DNA from: Clostridiales bacterium
GTDB lineage: Bacteria > Bacillota > Clostridia > Christensenellales > Borkfalkiaceae
Direction: 5' to 3'
Assembly: GCA_022508285.1 (NCBI GenBank)
Contig: JAFLVN010000002.1
Location: 62,001-126,000 of the forward strand
Length of the DNA stretch: 64,000 nucleotides
How positions within the stretch are numbered: position 1 is the stretch's first letter; the number at the start of each line of letters is the position of its first letter. Below are positions 47,797 to 56,863 of the stretch, in pieces. The notes under the pieces are model-generated. The model saw only the letters and a list, made by a program, of their open reading frames with translations, searched no databases and had not been told where the DNA came from. The position numbers were made by a program, and so were the translations under genes.

Positions 47797-50076
47797 TTAT
47801 TCTTCGGAATCTTGCTTGTTTTCTTCCTTGCTTTCCGCCGACTCGTCTTCGTAGACGTTGATATTTTTATCGTCGGTGGTGTCAACCTTGATTCTGCGCT
47901 TGGTGTAGCGGGGAAGCTTGTTTCCACGAACTTTGCGGATTACACAAATGGTCACAGCCGATATAATTGTAATCACCAAAATACCGACAAGGCACATACC
48001 TATAATAAAGAATACACGAGCCGTTTTGCTTAAGCCTTCATACCAAGTGGGCTCAGCCTCCTCTTCGGGCCAGTCTTTAAGATAGTCTGACTTGAAGTCG
48101 TCGGCGTAGCTCTTTGAGTCAGAGCTCGTCATTTTGCCGATTGTAGAATAGTAGTAATCGCGGCGGTTTGCATATATTTCTTTGCCGTTTACGGTGCGGG
48201 AATACTCGTGATATGCTTCCCAGTCGCCTTCGGCAGCAAGGAAATCCTTGAGTTTATTTAAAGTGTTTTCAGAATATACGGGGTCGTCGCCGCTTTCAAG
48301 CTTTGCGTTGCAAGCCTTTGCAAGCTTTGTAACGTAGTCTATGTTGCCGGTGTAGAACAAATATTTTGAAGCGTTGGCAAGATTTGCGAACAAATCGGTG
48401 GGATAATCATCGATGTCGGTATAACCGCTGATTATGCTGTCTTCATCGTTCATGATGCCGTCGTACAGCTTGTTGAGTTGTTTGATTTCATCGTTTTCGA
48501 CTTTGCCGTCTTCGTTGAAATCGGCTAACTTCAAATCGAAAGCAATAACGTAGTTGCTCTCCATTTCGCTTGCAAACAGAATATAGTCGCCGATGAGTTC
48601 GGGCTTATACCAGCCGCTTGCCACACTTGCACCGAGACCGAGTATCTGAACGGGGTTGAAATCGGTGGTGGTATCTTCATCTTCGGGCATACCTTCGTAG
48701 TTACCCATCTTGCCCGTATAGTTAATGCGATAGAAAGTATCCGAACGGGAATAATACAGATACTCGCCGTCAACAAAGAGAATAGTAACCGTGCCATCTT
48801 TTACCGCAATTACATCCTCGGAAAAAGCGCCTTCGTTGTACTCTTTTACAACGACGCCCTTAGAGCCCTCGGCAACAAGCACGTAAGTGAGATCTTCGTT
48901 TTCGTCAAAGATATATTTATACGAGGTTGAGCTTGAATAATCCTTTAAAAGCAGTACCGCATCGTCGTTGGCTGTAACGGGGTTCCAATCTTCTGCAAGA
49001 CCTGCATCCTTCTGCATGTACAGATGTTTTTCGCCTAATTTATTTTTTTTATCTATATGTTCTACTCTCGTAAAGAACAGCGTATGATTGGCGTAGTCCC
49101 TAAGTGTATAGTTTAAAGAGAACTTATTCTTTTCAGAGCCGTCGGGCGCAAAGTTGAAGGGTGTGGGCGTCGAGTCGCTACCGTTGCCGCCTATGCCGTC
49201 GAACACTAGATCGCCGCAGTTGACGTAATGGTCGTTATCTTTCTCCCAACCGATAATGGACTCTAAATCGTACTCGTTGGGCTCGGTTTCGGCAGCCGTT
49301 ACCGTATACACCTGATTGTAGTCATAAGTCGTGTTGGAAGCTGTACCGTTATAATTGTACACGTTCATCGTGTAGTATACTCGGGGGTTTGACTTGTCCT
49401 CTGCGTCGAACATATAATTTGATATGTTGTACGCAAGAAGAGTATCCTTGCCCGTTTTGGTGTTGTACGAGTGCAGGTTGTTTACCCCCGTAGACTCGTC
49501 ATACAGCTTTTCGGAGGTTGCAACGTATAAAAGATATACCACTCCGTTCTCTTCAACAAAGCGGTAATCGTATGATGACGAGGGGAATGTGACGTATGCG
49601 TCTTTCATAGACTCCGAACCGTCGAGCCTCGTTCTCTTCATTTCAAGTTTATCGCTCTGAATGATACCGTCGGAGTTTCTTTTCGTTGAGGGCGTGCCGT
49701 AGTAAATATAGTCGCCGTAAACGAAAATGCCTGCTTCATAATTTGTAGACGTTGAATAGGTAATCTGGGGAACGAGCGTTTCAGCCGAGTTATATTTGCC
49801 GCTGTTGAGAGCGTCAACGGAAATACGCATTATCGAACCCTTTACAGGTGTGCCGTAATCGTTGTTCGCCTCGTTATTCTCGATGCCGTTGATAAAGTAA
49901 ATATACCCGTCCTTTTCAACGGCAAAACCGCCGTTGGATTGAACTTCCGCATTCGAGGAGGTATACTTTAAGCTGACACCCTTGTTGTAGGGCGAGCAAC
50001 CCGATGCGGCAACAATACTCGTTGCCACAACTGCCGCAATGCCCGCACATATAATTTTAGTGACGTGTTTTTTCAT
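47797..50076 (-). CDS. Large surface lipoprotein (beta-propeller-like) with a C-terminal transmembrane helix
   Basis: The 759-residue protein starts MKKHVTKIICAGIAAVVATS and has a lipobox-like AASGC, so it should be exported and lipidated. The bulk (residues about 40-560) is rich in short Tyr/Gly/Asp strands such as GYIYFINGI, GDYIYYGTPS and GEYLYYSRSD, resembling DUF5050-type propeller repeats. A calcium-loop-like DFNEDGKVENDEI lies near 540. A transmembrane helix near 690-715 (VFFIIGMCLVGILVITII) precedes a basic then acidic cytosolic tail. Lipid anchor plus C-terminal helix is unusual. GGAG lies 12 bases upstream. Confidence 0.8.
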   Translation of the reverse strand: MKKHVTKIICAGIAAVVATSIVAASGCSPYNKGVSLKYTSSNAEVQSNGGFAVEKDGYIYFINGIENNEANNDYGTPVKGSIMRISVDALNSGKYNSAETLVPQITYSTSTNYEAGIFVYGDYIYYGTPSTKRNSDGIIQSDKLEMKRTRLDGSESMKDAYVTFPSSSYDYRFVEENGVVYLLYVATSEKLYDESTGVNNLHSYNTKTGKDTLLAYNISNYMFDAEDKSNPRVYYTMNVYNYNGTASNTTYDYNQVYTVTAAETEPNEYDLESIIGWEKDNDHYVNCGDLVFDGIGGNGSDSTPTPFNFAPDGSEKNKFSLNYTLRDYANHTLFFTRVEHIDKKNKLGEKHLYMQKDAGLAEDWNPVTANDDAVLLLKDYSSSTSYKYIFDENEDLTYVLVAEGSKGVVVKEYNEGAFSEDVIAVKDGTVTILFVDGEYLYYSRSDTFYRINYTGKMGNYEGMPEDEDTTTDFNPVQILGLGASVASGWYKPELIGDYILFASEMESNYVIAFDLKLADFNEDGKVENDEIKQLNKLYDGIMNDEDSIISGYTDIDDYPTDLFANLANASKYLFYTGNIDYVTKLAKACNAKLESGDDPVYSENTLNKLKDFLAAEGDWEAYHEYSRTVNGKEIYANRRDYYYSTIGKMTSSDSKSYADDFKSDYLKDWPEEEAEPTWYEGLSKTARVFFIIGMCLVGILVITIISAVTICVIRKVRGNKLPRYTKRRIKVDTTDDKNINVYEDESAESKEENKQDSEE

Positions 50077-50211
50077 TATATATAGAGACTCCAATAGAAA
50101 AAACTTAAAACATTACAATTTAAGCAATATTAATTATATACCAAACGTTATTTTAAAGCAATAATTTTAAGTTGATTTTAACAAAAAAATGTGGAAAAAG
50201 GAGTATTGTTT

Positions 50212-50418
50212 TTGGAAAAATTTGCACTTCTCAACTTATTGAAAGCAATTGACGGACTTAAAAGCCTTTCAACCGGGGAAAAGGAGTCTCCGCCCCCCGC
50301 TCAACCGACCCAGCAGACAGCTCCGCAAACAAACCAAAACAGAGATTTGCCAAACATAATGTACGAAGCTCTTGTCCGCCACGAGATAGTCAGCAACCGT
50401 ATACGAAATAAAAAATAA
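50212..50418 (+). CDS. Small hypothetical protein, 68 residues
   Basis: The start is TTG at 50212 with AGGAG 8 bases upstream; a GTG at 50191 would place the binding site inside the gene. The protein begins LEKFALLNLLKAIDGLKSL, has a Pro/Gln/Thr-rich middle and a conserved-looking C-terminal helix NIMYEALVRHEIVSNRIRNK. No membrane segment is present. I do not recognise it. Confidence 0.65.
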   Translation: MEKFALLNLLKAIDGLKSLSTGEKESPPPAQPTQQTAPQTNQNRDLPNIMYEALVRHEIVSNRIRNKK

Positions 50419-50437
50419 GCCGCAGCAGAGCTGCGGC
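50419..50437. terminator. Hairpin between convergent genes
   Basis: GCCGCAG and CTGCGGC form a 7-bp stem around CAGAG. The following T tract is weak. Confidence 0.5.
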
Positions 50438-50461
50438 AGTTGGTCTTGATTTTCTGTAAGT

Positions 50462-51700
50462 TTACTTGCCTTTATGACCGACGTGAAGTCTTATATGGCG
50501 GGGCAGACCGTTCACCCACAAGGGTGCGATTTCGCCCTGAATGAGAGGGTACACGTAGTGAATGAGTTCGTTTGTGACGTAAGTACCGTCCTCGGTTATC
50601 CACTCGCGGGGAACTTTCTTTTCTACGTTGGCAATAAAGTGAACATCGGCAGCTTCGGTCACGCAGATATACGGGTCGTCGGAAACCCTCTTTAATGTGA
50701 TTACCTGTCCGCTCATGCCCTCGAACGCAGCCTTGACCGCCGCACCGCCTGCATTGTACGCTTCTGTTACGTCTACACGTGACTGAATGTGCGAAGCGCA
50801 ACGTTGCAGGGACGAAAGCTCGATTGCCCTCGTTTTTATGCCGAACTTCTTGGAAACTTCGTTTGCAAGCACACGTGCCGTGCCGGCAAGCTGCTTGTGA
50901 CCGAATGCGTCAACGTAGTCAACGTGGTCGGAAAGCTCGCATACGTATCTGCCGTCGGCAACCTTAACGCCCTCGGATACGGCTATAACCAGCGAACGGT
51001 CTTCCTTTAAAAGATTGCCCACTTTTTCGAGGAATTTATCCATATCGAAAGCGATTTCGGGAAGATAAATTGCGTCGACTCCCTCGCAGTCCTCGCCCCT
51101 TGCGAGCGCCGTTGCGGCGGTGAGCCAGCCTGCGTTACGACCCATGACCTCTATAACGGTAACTACGGGATAGTCGTAAACGATACCGTCGCGGATAATC
51201 TCTTTGGTTGTAGAAGCTATGTACTTTGCCGCACTGCCGAAGCCGGGCGTGTGGTCGGTGACGGCAAGGTCGTTATCGATAGTTTTGGGAACACCCATAA
51301 ATTTTATGGGACTCTTTATCTTTGCGCCGTAGTCGGTGAGCTTTTTGATGGTGTCCATCGAGTCGTTGCCGCCGATATAGAAAAATGCGTAGATATCAAG
51401 CTCTTTTAGGATTTCGAAAATCTTTTTATAAACGTCCTCGTGACCCTCGATATCGGGAAGCTTATAGCGGCAGGAACCCAAAAACGACGAAGGCGTTCTC
51501 CTTAAAAGGTCGTTATCAAGGTCGTTTTTAAAGCGATGGGAGAGGTCTACTATATCTCTCTCCAAAAGTCCCTTAATGCCGTGAACCATTCCGTATACGG
51601 CGTCCGCTCCCCTGTCCTTTGCCGTTTTGTATACGCCCAAAAGGCTTGAGTTGATAACGGCTGTAGGTCCGCCCGATTGTCCGACGATTACATTTTTCAT
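50462..51700 (-). CDS. Phosphofructokinase, PPi-dependent type
   Basis: The 412-residue enzyme phosphorylates fructose-6-phosphate. Phosphate-donor residues point to pyrophosphate: GGNDSMDT (Asp in the position of Gly104 of E. coli ATP-PFK) and MGVPKTIDNDLAVTDHTPGFG (Lys in the position of Gly124). GQSGGPTAVINSSL starts the protein and EVMGRNAGWLTAATAL is present. The Asn before the Asp (GGND rather than GGDD) is less common. A G5 run lies 8 bases before the ATG. PPi use is inferred from these residues. Confidence 0.9.
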   Translation of the reverse strand: MKNVIVGQSGGPTAVINSSLLGVYKTAKDRGADAVYGMVHGIKGLLERDIVDLSHRFKNDLDNDLLRRTPSSFLGSCRYKLPDIEGHEDVYKKIFEILKELDIYAFFYIGGNDSMDTIKKLTDYGAKIKSPIKFMGVPKTIDNDLAVTDHTPGFGSAAKYIASTTKEIIRDGIVYDYPVVTVIEVMGRNAGWLTAATALARGEDCEGVDAIYLPEIAFDMDKFLEKVGNLLKEDRSLVIAVSEGVKVADGRYVCELSDHVDYVDAFGHKQLAGTARVLANEVSKKFGIKTRAIELSSLQRCASHIQSRVDVTEAYNAGGAAVKAAFEGMSGQVITLKRVSDDPYICVTEAADVHFIANVEKKVPREWITEDGTYVTNELIHYVYPLIQGEIAPLWVNGLPRHIRLHVGHKGK

Positions 51701-51745
51701 TGAGATTTCCCCCTGAATACGATTTGTAAATTTTTTAACTATAAT

Positions 51746-51774
51746 ATTTTATCATAAATACATACAAAAATCAA
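51746..51774 (-). promoter_or_regulatory. Promoter of the phosphofructokinase gene
   Basis: On the minus strand TTGATT (51769-51774) and TAAAAT (51746-51751) are 17 bases apart. A palindrome AACGGAAATTCCGTT lies just upstream at 51781-51795 and could be a regulator site. Confidence 0.65.
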
Positions 51775-51806
51775 TATTAAAACGGAAATTCCGTTACAGA
51801 AAATAT

Positions 51807-51839
51807 AAAAAAACCGTTCGGAGAACCGAACGGTTTTTT
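51807..51839. terminator. Terminator after the 175-residue membrane protein gene
   Basis: CCGTTCGG and CCGAACGG pair around AGAA with A6 and T6 flanks, extending the stem to 14 bp. Confidence 0.85.
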
Positions 51840-51861
51840 ATTAAAAGTTTAGGCTTTGATA

Positions 51862-52389
51862 TTATTTAGCTTTCTTGACGAAAAGAGTTGCGCAGGAAGC
51901 GCAAGCGGCAAGAATGGAGAAAAGTCCGCCAACTATAGCGCCGGCACCGAGGATAAAGTTTTTCTGTAAACCCTCGCGCCAATCAGCCAATTCCACTCCA
52001 ATAAGTGCATCCTTATTAGGTGTAATGGTCTGAAGAGGAAGGAAATAAATAATACCGCCTACAAGGAAGCAAACAGCGGCAACGATGGGAACGATTTTGC
52101 CGCCCTTACCGAGAAGCGCAACTACTGCAAGAGCTACACCAATCAAAGGAAGCAAGAATGCAAGTATGTAAGCAGATGCCATATATGTGGATACGGTTTT
52201 ACCTAATACCTCCTCTTTCTTACCGAAAGCAATGGCAGAGCCGGCAATATTTGCGTCTTTTGCTTTATCTCCAAGTAATTTAGCATAGTCGCTATTAGGT
52301 ACAATTGCTTTTGCAAAAATCATCAATACCGCAATAAGTCCTAAAACGATTGCTACACCTGCGATAATTTTTCCTAAATTCTTTTTCAC
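51862..52389 (-). CDS. Hypothetical four-helix membrane protein
   Basis: The 175-residue protein starts with GTG, with AGGAGG 8 bases upstream. Four hydrophobic segments lie at about residues 8-28, 68-92, 98-118 and 145-168. The loop between the first two is charged (NSDYAKLLGDKAKDANIAG). It is Gly/Ala-rich with no known motif. It is transcribed alone from the promoter near 52500 through an unusual leader with two overlapping palindromes. Confidence 0.8.
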   Translation of the reverse strand: MKKNLGKIIAGVAIVLGLIAVLMIFAKAIVPNSDYAKLLGDKAKDANIAGSAIAFGKKEEVLGKTVSTYMASAYILAFLLPLIGVALAVVALLGKGGKIVPIVAAVCFLVGGIIYFLPLQTITPNKDALIGVELADWREGLQKNFILGAGAIVGGLFSILAACASCATLFVKKAK

Positions 52390-52432
52390 TTTTTTGTCCT
52401 CCTATTTTTAATCTTTAAGCGGACAGAGATGT

Positions 52433-52474
52433 CTGTTGTGCGTATTGATACGCACAACAGGGGCGCCCCTGTTG
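52433..52474 (-). promoter_or_regulatory. Leader element with two overlapping, mutually exclusive palindromes
   Basis: CTGTTGTGCGTAT (52433-52445) pairs perfectly with ATACGCACAACAG (52448-52460). CAACAGGGGC (52455-52464) pairs perfectly with GCCCCTGTTG (52465-52474). The six bases 52455-52460 are needed by both, so only one hairpin can form fully. It lies in the predicted leader of the membrane protein gene. Confidence 0.7.
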
Positions 52475-52488
52475 TTAAAGTCGTTGAT

Positions 52489-52517
52489 AGTATATCACAC
52501 TATATTTTAAAACACAA
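52489..52517 (-). promoter_or_regulatory. Promoter of the 175-residue membrane protein gene
   Basis: On the minus strand TTGTGT (52512-52517) and TATACT (52489-52494) have a 17-base spacer, giving a leader of about 93 bases. Confidence 0.6.
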
Positions 52518-52561
52518 GCATCTTGTTACAAATTGTGATAGAATTGTGAAAAATAAAAAAA

Positions 52562-52583
52562 GAGATGCAGTTGTCTGCATCTC
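52562..52583 (-). terminator. Terminator of the rplM-rpsI operon
   Basis: GAGATGCAG and CTGCATCTC form a 9-bp stem around TTGT, followed on the minus strand by a T7 run, just beyond the rpsI stop. Confidence 0.85.
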
Positions 52584-52589
52584 GCTTTT

Positions 52590-53003
52590 TTATCTCTTTG
52601 AGAACTGGGGTGCACGGCGTGCCTTCTTCAAACCGTACTTCTTCCTCTCCTTTACACGAGGGTCACGGGTTAAGAAGCCTTCCTTCTTCAATGCGGGGCG
52701 GCAGCCCTCTTCAGCCTGAAGAAGCGCCCTTGCAATACCGAGACGGATTGCACCAGCCTGACCGGTGTATCCGCCGCCGTAGACGTTTACCATAACGTCG
52801 TACTTAGCTTCAACACCCAAGAGCGTTAAGGGCTGTTTTACAACGTACTGTAAAACGCCTTGAGGGAAATAGTCCTCGAAAGCTCTGTCGTTAATATTGA
52901 TAACTCCTGTTCCTGCGGGAATGAGGCGAACACGGGCGATTGCCTTCTTTCTTCTTCCTGTTCCCCAGAATTGAAGTTTTTTCTTTAAATTAGCTTTAGC
53001 CAT
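52590..53003 (-). CDS. rpsI: 30S ribosomal protein S9
   Basis: The 137-residue protein has [20 protein letters not shown] [46 protein letters not shown] and the conserved C-terminal [17 protein letters not shown] that reaches the decoding centre. It is encoded 19 bases after rplM, the standard pair. Confidence 0.98.
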   Translation of the reverse strand: MAKANLKKKLQFWGTGRRKKAIARVRLIPAGTGVININDRAFEDYFPQGVLQYVVKQPLTLLGVEAKYDVMVNVYGGGYTGQAGAIRLGIARALLQAEEGCRPALKKEGFLTRDPRVKERKKYGLKKARRAPQFSKR

Positions 53004-53022
53004 ATAAAACTATCCTCTCCCC

Positions 53023-53454
53023 TTAAAATAATTTGAGTTCTTCGGGCTTCTGCGCTGCGTGGTTATGTTCTGCGCCCTTGAATACTTTTAACTTTTTAAT
53101 CATATCTCTGCCGAGCGAGTTCTTGGGAAGCATGCCCCTTACCGCTTCGTATACGGCGAGGTCGCTCTTTTCAGCCATCAGCTTCTTATACGCCACTTCT
53201 TTGAGTCCGCCGATGTAACCGGTGTGATATCTGTAGTACTTATCGGTGAGTTTTTTACCTGTTAAAACTACCTTGTCGCAGTTAATAACTATGACGAAAT
53301 CACCCGTGTCTACGTTGGGCGTGAACGTGGGCTTATTTTTGCCACGAAGTATGGCAGCTACTTTTGAAGCGAGTCTGCCGAGGGGAACGCCGTTTGCATC
53401 GACGACGTACCACTTTCTTTCAACAGCTTCCGCCTTTGCCATATAGGTTTTCAT
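53023..53454 (-). CDS. rplM: 50S ribosomal protein L13
   Basis: The 143-residue L13 protein has [56 protein letters not shown] and [27 protein letters not shown] lies 7 bases before the ATG. It is the first gene of the rplM-rpsI operon. Confidence 0.98.
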   Translation of the reverse strand: MKTYMAKAEAVERKWYVVDANGVPLGRLASKVAAILRGKNKPTFTPNVDTGDFVIVINCDKVVLTGKKLTDKYYRYHTGYIGGLKEVAYKKLMAEKSDLAVYEAVRGMLPKNSLGRDMIKKLKVFKGAEHNHAAQKPEELKLF

Positions 53455-53517
53455 TTTCTACTCCTTAAACTGCCGCAAAATGCAGCTTTTCCTATCTCAA
53501 TGTTGCAATGTAAGATT

Positions 53518-53546
53518 ATTTTATAAATTAATAAAATTTCTGTCAA
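53518..53546 (-). promoter_or_regulatory. Promoter of rplM-rpsI
   Basis: On the minus strand consensus TTGACA (53541-53546) and TAAAAT (53518-53523) are 17 bases apart. The roughly 57-base leader contains a small hairpin (GCTGCA/TGCGGC) which could be a short L13-type leader, but I cannot confirm that. Confidence 0.75.
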
Positions 53547-53608
53547 GCTGTTTTATATTGCGTTTTTAAACTTTTTTATAAAAATTTTAAATACGCAGTT
53601 GGCGGGAG

Positions 53609-55414
53609 CTATTGTGATAAAAGTACGGCTTTAATGCGTTTGACGCCGGCTGAGACATTCTCTTGTTTGGCAATTTTGAATTTGCCGAGTTCGCCCGTTG
53701 TTTGTGCGTGCGGACCGCCGCAGATTTCCTTTGAAAAGTTACCTATTGAATAGGTTTTAACCCTTTCGCCGTACTTACTTTCAAACAGCCCCGTAAAGCC
53801 CTGCTCCTTTGCCTCCTCAAGCGACATTTCCTGCATAACTACGGGAACGTTGAGGGAAATCTGCTCGTTTACAAGCCTTTCCACTTCCGCCACTTCTTCG
53901 GGGGTGAGCTTGCGGGCGAAGTTGAAGTCGAAACGCAATCTTTCCTCGGTTATGTTGCTGCCCTTCTGCTCCACGTCGGGCGAGCAAACTATTTTGAGTG
54001 CGGCGTGCAAAAGGTGGGTTGCGGTGTGCAATTTAGTGGTTTCTTCCTTGTGGTCAGCGAGACCGCATGCGAACTTCTGCTCGCTGCCCGCACGGCTCTT
54101 TGCCTGATGCTCGGCATAAGCAGCCTCGTAACCCTCAACGTCAACTGTCAAGCCCTTTTCACGTGCCATTTCGTTTGTGATTTCAACGGGGAAGCCGTAG
54201 GTGTCGTACAGGTGGAACGCCGTAACACCGTCAATCTTGCCGCCCGTCGGAAGATTTGCGGCAACCTTTTCAAATTCACGTATGCCCTGTTGCAAGGTCT
54301 TGGAGAATTTGAGCTCTTCCTTTTCGAGCTCCTCCTCAATCTTAGACTGATTTTTGACGAGCTCGGGGTAGACGGTAGCGTATTTATTTATTATGGTATA
54401 GGAAACTTCTTTCAGTGAGCCCTGCGGAAGTCCGATATTTCTGCCGAAGCGAACGGCACGGCGGATAATTCTGCGCAGAATATAGCCTTGGTCGGTGTTG
54501 GAGGGAACTATGCCCTTGTTGTCGCCCAGCATGAAGGTTGCGGTGCGGACGTGGTCGAGAATTACACGGAATGCACGGGTCACTTCGCCGCCCTCGGAAT
54601 ACTTTCTGCCCGTAAGGCTTTCAATCTTTTGGATTGCCTTTTCAAAGACGTCGGTCTCGTAGACGCTCTCCTTGCCGCCGAGTATGCAGAGTGTGCGCTC
54701 TAAGCCCATGCCCGTATCTACGTTTTTTTGCTTGAGCGGCTCGTGCTTGCCCTCGGCGTTCTTGTTGTACTGCATGAACACGTCGTTCCAGATTTCGAGG
54801 AATGTGCCCGCGGTAGCTTTTTCAAAGTCGTAAGGTCCGAGCTTGTCTGCCTCCGCATGGTTGCGGATAATGTGCATTTCGGTATCCGGACCGCAGGGGC
54901 CTGTCGTGCCGGCAGGACCCCACCAGTTGCCCGACTTAGGTAAAAAGAATATGTGCTCTTTCTTTATGCCGCACTTCTCCCAAAGCTTGGCGCTCTCGTC
55001 GTCACGGGGGCAGTCGTCATCACCGGCAAAGCAGGTGACGGCAATGTCGTCTACTGGAATACCGAGATATTTTTTTGAAGTTAAAAACTCGAACGACCAG
55101 GGTATCATCTCTTCTTTGAAGTAGTCGCCGAGCGACCAGTTGCCCAGCATTTCAAAGAAGGTACAGTGCGAAGCATCACCGACCTCGTCGATATCGCCCG
55201 TGCGCACGCACTTCTGCACGTCGGTGAGACGGTTGCCCGCAGGGTGCTTTTCGCCCAAAAGATATGGCACGAGCGGGTGCATACCTGCCGTTGTGAAGAG
55301 CACCGTGGGGTCGTTTTCGGGAATTAACGAAGCCGAAGGGATAATTGCGTGCCCCTTGCTTTCAAAGAATTTTAAATAGGTTTCTCTTAAAGTTTCACTT
55401 GTAAAGTTTTTCAT
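53609..55414 (-). CDS. alaS: Alanyl-tRNA synthetase, short form without C-Ala domain
   Basis: The 601-residue class II synthetase charges tRNA-Ala. Catalytic core: TSETLRETYLKFFESKGH, VLFTTAGMHPLVPYLLG, DIDEVGDASHCTFFEMLGNW and GDNKGIVPSNTDQGYILRR. The editing domain keeps zinc ligands in KLHTATHLLHAAL and ICGGPHAQTTGELG (usual CGGTHV). The protein ends soon after this (GVKRIKAVLLSQ), so the glycine-rich C-Ala/DHHA1 domain of typical 870-residue enzymes is missing. The ATG at 55412-55414 has AAGG 7 bases upstream. It follows cysS by 9 bases. Confidence 0.94.
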   Translation of the reverse strand: MKNFTSETLRETYLKFFESKGHAIIPSASLIPENDPTVLFTTAGMHPLVPYLLGEKHPAGNRLTDVQKCVRTGDIDEVGDASHCTFFEMLGNWSLGDYFKEEMIPWSFEFLTSKKYLGIPVDDIAVTCFAGDDDCPRDDESAKLWEKCGIKKEHIFFLPKSGNWWGPAGTTGPCGPDTEMHIIRNHAEADKLGPYDFEKATAGTFLEIWNDVFMQYNKNAEGKHEPLKQKNVDTGMGLERTLCILGGKESVYETDVFEKAIQKIESLTGRKYSEGGEVTRAFRVILDHVRTATFMLGDNKGIVPSNTDQGYILRRIIRRAVRFGRNIGLPQGSLKEVSYTIINKYATVYPELVKNQSKIEEELEKEELKFSKTLQQGIREFEKVAANLPTGGKIDGVTAFHLYDTYGFPVEITNEMAREKGLTVDVEGYEAAYAEHQAKSRAGSEQKFACGLADHKEETTKLHTATHLLHAALKIVCSPDVEQKGSNITEERLRFDFNFARKLTPEEVAEVERLVNEQISLNVPVVMQEMSLEEAKEQGFTGLFESKYGERVKTYSIGNFSKEICGGPHAQTTGELGKFKIAKQENVSAGVKRIKAVLLSQ

Positions 55415-55423
55415 ATTCACACC

Positions 55424-56824
55424 TTATTTCTTGTTTATCGTGTAGCCGTCTTTGCTGTCTTTAATTGTGTAGCCGCAAGCGTCGAGCTCGGTGCGGAGCT
55501 TATCGGCGGTTGCCCAGTCGCGAGCCTGCTTTGCCTGCCAACGCTGTTCGGCGAGAGCCTTTACCTCTTCGGGGATTTCCTCGCCCTCTCCCTTGGGATT
55601 TTTTGCGGCGACTTCTTTAAGATAGTCGTCGGCATTCTTTTTGAAAAGACCAAGTAGTGAGTACGTTTTACGTATCTGCGCAACGTCGTCGGCGCAGGAC
55701 TTGTCGCCGGAGGCAAGCTTTTGCGAAATCTTTTTGAACAGCGAATACAGCTCGGAGAGCGCAAGCGCAGTATTGAAGTCCTCCGCCATGTCCTCGTTGA
55801 ATTTATTATCTATTTCGGGGTTCGAGCCGCCCTTGCCGTACTTCTCTTCCACCTGCTTTATAATTTTATAGAAGTCGGAAAGATGTCTCTCGGCTTCGGG
55901 GAATAAGTCGTCCGTTATGTTTATGTCGTTGCGGTAGTTGTTGGAGAGCAACGCAAATTTGATTGCCTCATTTGTGTATTTTTTGAGTAAGTCCTCAAGT
56001 AAGAGCGAGTTGCCGAGGCTCTTAGACATTTTTTGTCCGTTGACCTTGATAAGTCCGTTATGCGTCCAGAATTTAGCAAACTGTTTGCCCGTGAGGCTCT
56101 CCGTTTGGGCGATTTCGTTTTCGTGGTGAGGGAAAACCAAATCTCTGCCGCCGCCGTGAATGTCTATTTGGTCGCCGAACGCCTCCATGTTCATTGCAGA
56201 GCACTCTATGTGCCAGCCGGGGCGACCCTTGCCCCAAGGGGAATCCCAACTGATTTCGCCCTCTTTTGCCGCCTTCCACAGAGCGAAGTCGGCAGGGGAG
56301 CGCTTACTTTCGTCGTTTTCAACACGAACGCCGTCAAGCATATCTTCAACGGAACGGTTGGATAGGCAACCGTAGCGTTTGAAGCTTTCCACGGCGAAAT
56401 ACACGTCGCCGTTGTCGGCGGCGTAGGCGTGACCGCTTTCAATAAGTTTTTGTATGAAAGTGATTATATTGCCGATATTTTCGGTCGCTTTCAGCCATAT
56501 TGTGGGGTCGTCAATCTCCATCTCCGCCATTATGCCGTTTATCTTTTCAATCATCATTGCGGCGTATTTGTCGGCAGGAATTCCCGTCTCCCTGCTCTTG
56601 GCGATTATCTTATCGTCCACGTCCGTATAGTTGCGGGCGTAGGTGACGGCAAAGCCCTGCTTTTCGAGAAATTTGCGCATAATATCGTAAATAAGCGCCT
56701 GATAGCCGTGACCGACGTGCGCATCTCCGGATACGGTAATGCCGCATGCGTACATTTTTACTTTACCCTCTTCAATGGGTACAAACTCTTCTTTTCTGCG
56801 GGTGAGCGAATTATAAATTCTCAT
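55424..56824 (-). CDS. cysS: Cysteinyl-tRNA synthetase
   Basis: The 466-residue class I synthetase has YACGITVSGDAHVGHGYQA (zinc Cys and a HIGH-type HVGH, where most have TVYDxAHIGN), PGWHIECSAMNMEAFG, DIHGGGRDLVFPHHENEIAQTE and the KMSKS motif GQKMSKSLGNSLLL. The start at 56822-56824 has GAGG 5 bases upstream; a frame open to 56890 runs into repeat family B and is rejected. It is co-directional with alaS and probably co-transcribed. Confidence 0.95.
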   Translation of the reverse strand: MRIYNSLTRRKEEFVPIEEGKVKMYACGITVSGDAHVGHGYQALIYDIMRKFLEKQGFAVTYARNYTDVDDKIIAKSRETGIPADKYAAMMIEKINGIMAEMEIDDPTIWLKATENIGNIITFIQKLIESGHAYAADNGDVYFAVESFKRYGCLSNRSVEDMLDGVRVENDESKRSPADFALWKAAKEGEISWDSPWGKGRPGWHIECSAMNMEAFGDQIDIHGGGRDLVFPHHENEIAQTESLTGKQFAKFWTHNGLIKVNGQKMSKSLGNSLLLEDLLKKYTNEAIKFALLSNNYRNDINITDDLFPEAERHLSDFYKIIKQVEEKYGKGGSNPEIDNKFNEDMAEDFNTALALSELYSLFKKISQKLASGDKSCADDVAQIRKTYSLLGLFKKNADDYLKEVAAKNPKGEGEEIPEEVKALAEQRWQAKQARDWATADKLRTELDACGYTIKDSKDGYTINKK

Positions 56825-56863
56825 TTTAACCTCGTTTTTAAACTTTGAACTTAAAAGAGCTGA

